Assembly (NCBI RefSeq): GCF_014697355.1
Contig: NZ_JACJRQ010000044.1
Location: forward strand, 1 to 57,463
DNA length: 57,463 nt
Direction: 5' to 3'
Origin: Nostoc calcicola FACHB-3891
GTDB taxonomy: Bacteria > Cyanobacteriota > Cyanobacteriia > Cyanobacteriales > Nostocaceae
Shown here in pieces: positions 51,134-57,463 of the stretch (positions are counted from its first letter, which is position 1; each line of letters starts with the position of its first letter). A model generated the notes under the pieces. It saw only the letters and a program-made list of their open reading frames with translations, was not told the origin of the DNA and did not search any database. A program made the position numbers and the translations under genes.

Positions 51134-51682
51134 ATGAAATTTGTTCCCCAATTAGTGCTTGCTGCTGCTAGTTTAACTATAGGTTTTACAACTCTAGATG
51201 CAAAATCTGTATCTGCTGCAATTATTAATTATGCTTTCAGCGTTGATAGTGCCACCACTAAAGGTAATGGCTTTTTCAGCTTTGATGATTCAACTTTTAG
51301 TCAAAATAATCCAGTAGCGATCGCCAAGTCTCTTTCTTTCCAATTTGACGGTGATTCTACTGTTTACACCGAACAAGATGATATTAATTATCCAGACTTT
51401 CCCCTTGTATATTCAACGTTGTTTTCCACAGGAGAAAGATCTTTAGCATTAGACTATACATTCGACGATAAAACTAATCTTTCCAGTTCCATCCGCTACG
51501 AAATTATTGGTGAGGATTTTACAGCTTTCTCCACAACTTCTCCAGATGCCGAAGTCATTTCAGGTAGAGTTTCTTATACAAGAGTACCTGAACCGACAAC
51601 TTTAGCTGGCACTTTCTTAGCTTGTAGCCTTGGTTTAATGATGAAGAAAAAGCTAATTCCCATGAAAAAAATTAAAGCTTAA
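51134..51682 (+). CDS. PEP-CTERM sorting-domain protein
   Basis: The 182-residue secreted protein has a signal peptide (LVLAAASLTIGFTTLDAKSVSA) and a C-terminal PEP-CTERM signal: VPEPTTLAGTFLACSLGLMMKKK, with Pro-Glu-Pro, a hydrophobic helix and a basic end. The mature part is Ser/Asp-rich beta sheet (FFSFDDSTFSQNN ... SLALDYTFDDKTNL). It is probably exported and anchored by exosortase-type machinery. A GTGAGGAAAG ribosome-binding site precedes it. Function unknown. Confidence 0.87.
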   Translation: MKFVPQLVLAAASLTIGFTTLDAKSVSAAIINYAFSVDSATTKGNGFFSFDDSTFSQNNPVAIAKSLSFQFDGDSTVYTEQDDINYPDFPLVYSTLFSTGERSLALDYTFDDKTNLSSSIRYEIIGEDFTAFSTTSPDAEVISGRVSYTRVPEPTTLAGTFLACSLGLMMKKKLIPMKKIKA

Positions 51683-51748
51683 TCTTGTTAGTCATTAATC
51701 ATTGGTCATTAAACAAATGACAAATGACCAGTTAATTAGGAGTAAAAA

Positions 51749-53338
51749 ATGGTAGATTATCAGAATTTTGAGCGGTTCTTGCAGAGTAGAATTAAACGAC
51801 GCAACTTAATTATTGGGGCAGGAGCATTGAGTGGTTTGGCGATCGCTAACCAATTTTCTCATCAAACAGCGATCGCCAAAAGCAGATTTTCCAGTTATCC
51901 TTTCACTTTGGGTGTAGCATCTGGTGAACCCTATCCCACCAGCGTGGTGATTTGGACTCGTTTGGCTCCCGAACCCTTAAACGGAGGTGGAATGCCACCA
52001 GTGAATGTACCAATTCGCTGGGAAGTGGCTACTGATTCCAATATGAAGCGCATTGTCTCTAGAGGTACAGTACTGGCAACCCCAGAACTAGGTCACTCAG
52101 TGCGAGTTATAGTAGAAGGACTGCAATCTGATACTTGGTATTGGTATCGCTTTCTTGTCGGTCAAGACTCTAGCCCCATTGGTCGCACTCGTACAGCGCC
52201 TTTAGCAAATAGCTACTTAAGTAAATTTAACTTTGCCCTTGTCTCCTGCCAAAACTATCAGCAGGGATTCTATACCGCCTACAAATATTTAGCACAGGAC
52301 GACCTCGATTTAGTAGTGCATGTTGGCGATTACATCTATGAAGGGGGAATCTCAAACAATGCTCCCAGAAAACACAATAGTTCCGAAATTTTCACCTTAG
52401 AAGATTACCGCAACCGTCACGCCCTCTATAAAACCGATACCAATCTGCAAGCCGCTCACGCAGCGTTTCCCTGGATTCTTACCTGGGATGACCACGAAGT
52501 AGAAAATAACTACGCCAACAACATTTCGGAAATTGATACAGAACCAGATCAAGACCGGGCAATCTTCCTCCAACGGCGGGCTATTGCTTATCAGGCTTAC
52601 TACGAACACATGCCCTTGCGTCCGTTCTCGCGTCCCGTTGGCCCCGATATGCAACTTTATCGTCGGCTGGCTTTTGGTAACTTAGCAACCTTCCATGTTT
52701 TAGATACCCGCCAATATCGCACCGATCAGCCTTGTGGTGATGGCACCAAAGAACGTTGTGCAGAAAATTTAGATCCGAATGCAACCATTACCGGTAAAGC
52801 GCAAGAAGATTGGTTATTCGATGGTCTAAATACCTCACAAACCAAGTGGAACGTTTTAGCGCAGCAAGTACCCATTGCTCAGCGAGACATGACACCAGGA
52901 CCAGGCGGAACCTACAGCATGGACAAATGGGATGGTTATGTGGCTTCCCGCGATCGCTTGATGGCTTTCCTCGGACAGCGCCAGCCCTCTAATTCAGTCT
53001 CCTTAGCGGGTGATGTGCATTCCCATTGGGCGATGAATTTAAAGGCTAACTTCGATCGGCCAGAATCCGCCACACTCGGCAGTGAATTCGTTTGTTCTTC
53101 CATTAGCTCAGGTGGAGATGGCTCAGACACCACCCCCGCAGTTGAAGCTTACTTACCAGATAACCCACACATTAAATTCTTCAATAATCAACGCGGATAT
53201 GTTCGCTGTGCCCTAACTCCCACAACCTGGAAGTCAGATTATCTAGTGATGTCAAATGTGACAACTCCATCTGGCACAATTAGTAAACGGGCTTCATTTG
53301 TGGTTGAAGACGGTCGTCCAGAAATACAACAAGCCTAA
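51749..53338 (+). CDS. phoD: PhoD-type alkaline phosphatase
   Basis: The 529-residue enzyme is a Ca/Fe-dependent phosphodiesterase/phosphomonoesterase with a twin-arginine signal, SRIKRRNLIIGAG. PhoD marks are FTLGVASGEPYPTSVVIWTRLAPEP, VGDYIYEGG, TWDDHEVENNY, and LAGDVHSHWAMNL. It acts in the periplasm to release phosphate. RBS TTAGGAG lies just before the ATG. It follows the PEP-CTERM gene by 66 bp of repeat. No Pho box was identified by eye. Confidence 0.93.
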   Translation: MVDYQNFERFLQSRIKRRNLIIGAGALSGLAIANQFSHQTAIAKSRFSSYPFTLGVASGEPYPTSVVIWTRLAPEPLNGGGMPPVNVPIRWEVATDSNMKRIVSRGTVLATPELGHSVRVIVEGLQSDTWYWYRFLVGQDSSPIGRTRTAPLANSYLSKFNFALVSCQNYQQGFYTAYKYLAQDDLDLVVHVGDYIYEGGISNNAPRKHNSSEIFTLEDYRNRHALYKTDTNLQAAHAAFPWILTWDDHEVENNYANNISEIDTEPDQDRAIFLQRRAIAYQAYYEHMPLRPFSRPVGPDMQLYRRLAFGNLATFHVLDTRQYRTDQPCGDGTKERCAENLDPNATITGKAQEDWLFDGLNTSQTKWNVLAQQVPIAQRDMTPGPGGTYSMDKWDGYVASRDRLMAFLGQRQPSNSVSLAGDVHSHWAMNLKANFDRPESATLGSEFVCSSISSGGDGSDTTPAVEAYLPDNPHIKFFNNQRGYVRCALTPTTWKSDYLVMSNVTTPSGTISKRASFVVEDGRPEIQQA

Positions 53339-53768
53339 TCTTCTAATTCCCAGGTATTGATACCATAGACCATAGACGCGATCAATCGCCGTCTCTACAA
53401 TAATCATTCCTTTGTAGAAACGGCGATTTATCGTGTCTGGTGCCTTAACCGAACAGTATTGCCCTACAACCTATTTATCTGTTGCAAAGATTTTTAGTTT
53501 AATAACTAATACCAATTTATACCATTTGTAGAGACGCGATTCATCGCGTCTTGAGTATAATGTGATGCAAAAGTCCCTAATCAAACGCAGTTTAACTCAC
53601 AAATTACTGCGATCGCCACAAGTCCCAGATAGTCTGCTAAATATAGAATATACCTACTTTGGCATAGCCTCTTACTTAAAAAATCACTACCAGTTCAGCG
53701 TGCATAAGCATCCTACATTTTTTACTTGCTTTTGGGAACCCTAAATCTAGGAAACTGGAGAAACGCAG
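53339..53768. other. Repeat-rich gap before the CHAT gene
   Basis: It contains the inverted repeat 53375-53437, the shared CCTTAACCGAACAGTATTG motif, and a GAGACGCGATTCATCGCGTC palindrome at 53529. A 60-codon ORF at 53562-53744 has no recognisable features and is not called. Confidence 0.5.
53375..53461. repeat. Diverged copy of the 26-bp inverted repeat
   Basis: The arms at 53375-53400 and 53412-53437 pair with three mismatches (an A, a T and a C versus the perfect copy). CCTTAACCGAACAGTATTG follows at 53443-53461, exactly as at 23080-23098. The element is therefore about 90 bp, larger than the hairpin alone. Confidence 0.8.
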
Positions 53769-56624
53769 ATGTATATGACTAAATTTCAAATATCTGACTC
53801 AATACAATGGCAGTTTTTCCCATTTGTAGCAGGTCGTAGTATTATTCTTTTTACCAGCATTTTATTATTTACAGAATCAAATATTGCAATTGCTAAAGAA
53901 TATCCGGTAAATATTGCCCAGACAACACAGACTAATGATGTGACTCGTAATGCTGCTGATGCGGCATATAAAGAGGGAAAGCAGCTATATGAGCAAGGAA
54001 CAGGGGAATCTTTGTTAAAGGCGATCGCTAAATTTGAAGAAGCACTCCCACTGTATCAAAAAATTGGCGATCGTTCATCAGAAGCTTTTACCGTCGCTCA
54101 CCTGGGCAAAATTTATTCAGATTTAGGACAACAGCAAAAAGCACTCTTTTATTTGAATCAAGCCCTATTACTGAGACGTGAAATAGGAGATAAAACCGGA
54201 GAAACTATTACTCTCAATAATATTGGTAGCGTCTACTCAGATTTAGGAGAATTGCAAAAAGCACTTGATTCTTTTCACGAAGCTTTGTTAATCAAGCGAG
54301 AGATAGGAGATAAAATCGGGGAAGCCCGGAATCTCAACAACATTGGTAATGTCTACTTAAACTCAGGAGAATCCCAAAAGGCACTAGATTATTTTCAACA
54401 ATCTCTTACCCTCAGACGTGAAGTGGGAGACAAATTAGGAGAAGCCCGTACTATTAATAATATTGGCTTGACTTACTTAAATTTAGGACAACAGCAAAAA
54501 GCACTAGATTATTTTCGCCAATCCTTGCCTTTATATCAAGAAATGGGAGACAAATCAGCAGAATCTACTTCCCTTAACAATCTTGGTACAGTCTACTCAG
54601 ATTTACGACAACAACAACAAGCGCTGGATTATTTTCAGCAATCTTTGATTATTAGCCGACAGTTAGGAGACAAACTAGGGGAAGCTCGCACCATAAATAA
54701 CATTGGCGATCTCTACTCCAAAATGGGAGAAAAACAAAAAGCCCTAGATTATTTCCACCAATCTTTACCTCTATTTAAATCTGTAGAAAATAAATTAGGT
54801 TTAGCAGCTAACCTCGGCAATATTGGCCTAATTTACTCAGATTTGGGAGAACAGAAAAAGGCATTAGATTATTACCAGCAATCTCTGTCTCTATATCAAA
54901 AAATAGGAAATAGAGAAGCAGAAGCTCTGACTCTTTATAACATTGCCTCTGCTGAAAGCAAACAGGGCAATCTTAACGCAGCCCTGACTCAAATAAAAAT
55001 AGTCATCAACATTGTTGAAGACTTACGTACTAAAATTAACTCTCAAGAACTCCGCGCTTCTTATTTTGCTACAGTCCAGAGTTATTATCAATTCTATATT
55101 GATTTATTGATGCAACTGCACAAACAGCAACCATCCAAAGGATATGATGCTTTGGCACTGCAAACCAGCGAACGCGCCCGCGCCCGAAGTCTTTTGGAAC
55201 TGCTGACAGAAGCAAAAGCTGATATTCGCCAAGGTGTGGAACCAAAATTACTTTCTCAAGAACGTAACTTACAAAAACAAATTGATGTTTTAGAAAAACG
55301 TCGGATACAACTATTAGGTGGAAACTACACTAAAGCCCAGCTACAAGCTTTAGAAAAAGAAAATGAAGCAGTTCTAGAAGAGTATCAACAAGTCCAGGTA
55401 AAAATCCGCGCTACTAGTCCACATTATGCAGCCTTGACTCAACCTCAACCTCTTTCACTCACCCAAATTCAACAGCAAGTACTTGATGAGGACACCTTAC
55501 TTTTAGAATATTCTTTAGGAGACAAGCGGAGTTATCTTTGGGCAGTTACTAATAAGAGTATCACCAGTTACGAACTACCAAAACGTGCAGACATTGAAGC
55601 GATCGTTCAAAAGTTCCGTCAAGAAATTACTACCCCATATCTCAAACATAGCCCATCTATAGATGCTTTATCTAAAATAATACTTGCACCAGTAGCCCCG
55701 CAACTCCAAAATAAACGCTTAGTAGTTGTTAGCGATGGTGCTTTGCAATATGTACCATTTGCTGTGCTAACTAAACCTAATTCTCAAGGAACTAGCAACT
55801 ATGAACCATTACTAATTAACCACGAAATTATTAGTTTACCCTCAGTTTCTACAGTGGCTATTCTCAGAAGTGAACACAAAGGACGCAAACCTGCCGCCAA
55901 GACATTAATTGTGTTAGCAGATCCCATTTTTAGTATTGATGATGAGCGTCTCCAAAGTAAAGTACAAGTATCACCTCCACCTGTACCAGAAGGCAATTTA
56001 AACACCCTCGCTTTAAGTAGAGCTGCTAGAGACTCAGAAATTAGTTTTGGGCGTTTACAATTTACACGCCACGAAGCCGAGCAAATTCTTGCCCTTGTTC
56101 CAGCTAACAAAGCCAAATCGGCTTTTGACTTTACCGCTAGTCGTAACACTGCAACTAGCAACGAATTAAGTCAATATCGCATCATTCATTTTGCGACTCA
56201 TGGCATTCTCAACACCAAACATCCAGAATTATCAGGGATAGTGTTGTCGCTATTTGACGACAAAGGAATGCCAGAAAATGGCTTTTTGCGCTTGCATGAT
56301 GTCTTCAACCTCAATCTGCAAGCAGAACTGGTGGTACTTAGTGCCTGTAAAACTGGATTGGGAGAGGAAGTTAAAGGAGAAGGATTAGTAGGATTAACTA
56401 GAGGGTTTATGTATGCAGGCAGTCCACGAGTTGTGGTGAGTCTGTGGAGTGTAGATGACCAGGGAACATCGGAACTGATGAAAGTATTTTATAAAAAAAT
56501 GCTACAAGAAGGGTTAAAGCCTGCGGCAGCATTGCGAACAGCCCAGCTAGAAATTTGGCGCACTCAAAAATATGCTGCACCTTATTATTGGGCGGCTTTC
56601 ACTCTACAAGGGGAGTGGAGATGA
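53769..56624 (+). CDS. TPR-CHAT protein
   Basis: The 951-residue protein has an N-terminal signal or membrane helix (RSIILFTSILLFTESNIAIA). It then carries about nine kinesin-light-chain-type TPRs of 40 residues (consensus GEARTINNIGxxYSDLGQQQ, then KALDYFQQSL). A linker helix region with ARARSLLELL follows, then a C-terminal CHAT caspase-like domain. The catalytic His is in IIHFATHG and the Cys in LSACKTGLG. CHAT proteases (caspase-HetF-associated with TPRs) act in regulated cleavage, including heterocyst (HetF) and defence roles. GGAG lies 8 bp before the ATG. It is about 3 kb from the CHASE2/DUF928 pair. Confidence 0.93.
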   Translation: MYMTKFQISDSIQWQFFPFVAGRSIILFTSILLFTESNIAIAKEYPVNIAQTTQTNDVTRNAADAAYKEGKQLYEQGTGESLLKAIAKFEEALPLYQKIGDRSSEAFTVAHLGKIYSDLGQQQKALFYLNQALLLRREIGDKTGETITLNNIGSVYSDLGELQKALDSFHEALLIKREIGDKIGEARNLNNIGNVYLNSGESQKALDYFQQSLTLRREVGDKLGEARTINNIGLTYLNLGQQQKALDYFRQSLPLYQEMGDKSAESTSLNNLGTVYSDLRQQQQALDYFQQSLIISRQLGDKLGEARTINNIGDLYSKMGEKQKALDYFHQSLPLFKSVENKLGLAANLGNIGLIYSDLGEQKKALDYYQQSLSLYQKIGNREAEALTLYNIASAESKQGNLNAALTQIKIVINIVEDLRTKINSQELRASYFATVQSYYQFYIDLLMQLHKQQPSKGYDALALQTSERARARSLLELLTEAKADIRQGVEPKLLSQERNLQKQIDVLEKRRIQLLGGNYTKAQLQALEKENEAVLEEYQQVQVKIRATSPHYAALTQPQPLSLTQIQQQVLDEDTLLLEYSLGDKRSYLWAVTNKSITSYELPKRADIEAIVQKFRQEITTPYLKHSPSIDALSKIILAPVAPQLQNKRLVVVSDGALQYVPFAVLTKPNSQGTSNYEPLLINHEIISLPSVSTVAILRSEHKGRKPAAKTLIVLADPIFSIDDERLQSKVQVSPPPVPEGNLNTLALSRAARDSEISFGRLQFTRHEAEQILALVPANKAKSAFDFTASRNTATSNELSQYRIIHFATHGILNTKHPELSGIVLSLFDDKGMPENGFLRLHDVFNLNLQAELVVLSACKTGLGEEVKGEGLVGLTRGFMYAGSPRVVVSLWSVDDQGTSELMKVFYKKMLQEGLKPAAALRTAQLEIWRTQKYAAPYYWAAFTLQGEWR

Positions 56625-56850
56625 GGGAGTGGGGAGTGTGGGGAGTGTGGGGGGATGGGGGAGTGTGGGGAGATTAGAAAAAAGCTTCCTAACCTACCTT
56701 CTTAACCTACCTTCCTAACCTCCCACACCTTCCACACCTCCCACACCCCCCACACCTCTCATACCTCCCAATGCCCTATTGAAATTTTTCCGGATGAATC
56801 GAAAGATAAGTGAATAATTACTTTACATTAAATATGCATAGCTAAAACTC
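56625..56850. repeat. Low-complexity GGGGAGTGTGGGG / CCTACCTTC repeats
   Basis: Purine-rich (GGGGAGTGTGG) and pyrimidine-rich (CCTTCTTAACCTACC, CCCACACC) repeats lie side by side. They are partly complementary and could form a large hairpin after the CHAT gene. Confidence 0.65.
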
Positions 56851-57174
56851 ATGGACTTACCCCAACGCGTATCAGTGCGCTACAAAGACGCGTCCTACAA
56901 TACTAATGAAATCCGTCTGAGAACTTTTCGGCTTGGGTTACAAATATGGGAAGAACAAACTAAGCCGAGAAAAACAGAGCTTTATGAGTTTATATTGTCT
57001 TGCTTGAAACAAGTTGATCGGCAAGATCGTTTTATGTTTTCTCTGCTGTTTATAGAATTAACAGACCTCATACGTAATTCTTCTTTAGAAAGAGGAACTA
57101 AGGAGGTTCTAATTAAGACAGCTTTTAGGGAGTTTGCTTACGCAATAACAGACTTTGAAGAGGTTGCCAAATAG
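56851..57174 (+). CDS. Small hypothetical protein
   Basis: The 107-residue protein is helical and charged, with no family recognised: RLRTFRLGLQIWEEQTKPRKTELYEF, then LKQVDRQDRFMFSLLFIELTDLIRN. ATG start with no strong ribosome-binding site. It could be a small regulatory or DNA-associated protein. It lies between two low-complexity regions. Confidence 0.55.
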   Translation: MDLPQRVSVRYKDASYNTNEIRLRTFRLGLQIWEEQTKPRKTELYEFILSCLKQVDRQDRFMFSLLFIELTDLIRNSSLERGTKEVLIKTAFREFAYAITDFEEVAK

Positions 57175-57363
57175 TACAAGTTGGGCATGGAGCATGGGGC
57201 ATGGGACAAATGCCTAATGCCCTTGATTTTGACCAGTTGTTCTGGAATTTGAATTTATGGTGTGTATTTAGACTTAGAAAAAAGTTATAGCGGTTCCCAT
57301 TCAGATGCGGTACAACATAATATCGCAAGGTGTAGGGGCACGGCAGTGCCCATTGGTGTCAAC

Positions 57364-57463
57364 TTAAGAAGATTTTGCCCAAATTTGTTGAGTGTAAGCG
57401 TCAATCTCTCGATGACGCTTACGCCTAGTTTTGACTAATCCAAACAGCTTTTGATGTTCCACA
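57364..57463 (-). CDS. Partial ORF at right edge, C-terminal 32 codons
   Basis: Reading from the edge: VEHQKLFGLVKTRRKRHREI, then DAYTQQIWAKSS and stop. The charged, Arg-rich end resembles C-termini of some DNA-binding proteins and transposases, but no family can be named. A 10-bp inverted repeat (57394-57422) lies within the coding sequence. Most of the gene is outside the window. Confidence 0.4.
   Translation of the reverse strand, partial: VEHQKLFGLVKTRRKRHREIDAYTQQIWAKSS

Noticed and set aside
53562..53744. 60-codon ORF before the CHAT gene
   Set aside because: It lies in repeat-rich DNA and has no recognisable features.

Overview
The window looks like chromosome from a filamentous, probably heterocyst-forming cyanobacterium of the Nostoc/Anabaena group (inference). 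Evidence: many HIP1 octamers (GCGATCGC); a furA gene encoding the two CxxC motifs of the Anabaena protein; a neighbouring sigC-type sigma factor; a CO2-uptake NDH-1 operon; cobN; PEP-CTERM, CHASE2, DUF928 and CHAT proteins; and very many short interspersed repeats, palindromes and MITE-like elements.

Layout. 1-3.2 kb: a 21-bp tandem repeat and a large FG-GAP/RTX protein. 3.7-10.8 kb: a sulfur/thiol neighbourhood (tandem NIL-domain protein, Crp-type regulator, cysE, Rrf2 regulator, cysK) followed by two divergent CadD-type transporters and a TauE/SafE-type permease. 11.2-13.5 kb: TetR regulator, tautomerase-like protein, thioesterase and glutathione S-transferase; two near-identical palindromes suggest the TetR protein controls its own operon and the thioesterase. 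14.1-17.9 kb: DsbA-like oxidoreductase and PcrA helicase. 18.0-20.9 kb: a small defence island with a Septu-like ATPase/HNH pair, a 5'-truncated HigB-like toxin and its intact antitoxin. 20.9-32.0 kb: phosphoesterase, proline-rich membrane protein, ATP-grasp ligase, GAF histidine kinase, cobN and a peptidoglycan-binding protein. 32.1-36.8 kb: furA, sigC, gpsA and lipA, all on the minus strand, then tRNA-Pro. 37.5-43.9 kb: ndhF4-type, Tat-exported beta-carbonic anhydrase, ndhD4-type and cupB-type genes, probably one CO2-hydration operon. 43.9-57.5 kb: an FdhF/YdeP molybdoenzyme, an unusual 62/82-bp higher-order repeat, a CHASE2 cyclase with DUF928, a PEP-CTERM protein, PhoD phosphatase, a TPR-CHAT protein, and a partial ORF at the right edge.

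The clearest cross-cutting theme is repeat invasion. The same kinds of short repeats that fill the intergenic gaps also sit in frame inside genes. cobN carries several such blocks, and others occur in the GST, the histidine kinase and the ndhD C-terminus. One also fuses to the 5' side of pcrA. At least two families of terminal-inverted-repeat elements are present, and in two cases a smaller palindromic repeat is nested inside one.

The strongest functional observations are the carbonic anhydrase embedded in the NDH-1 CO2-uptake operon, the Septu-like pair beside a decayed toxin-antitoxin locus, and the paired TetR operators. No wholly new system can be proved from sequence alone. All family assignments are by reading motifs, without database searches.
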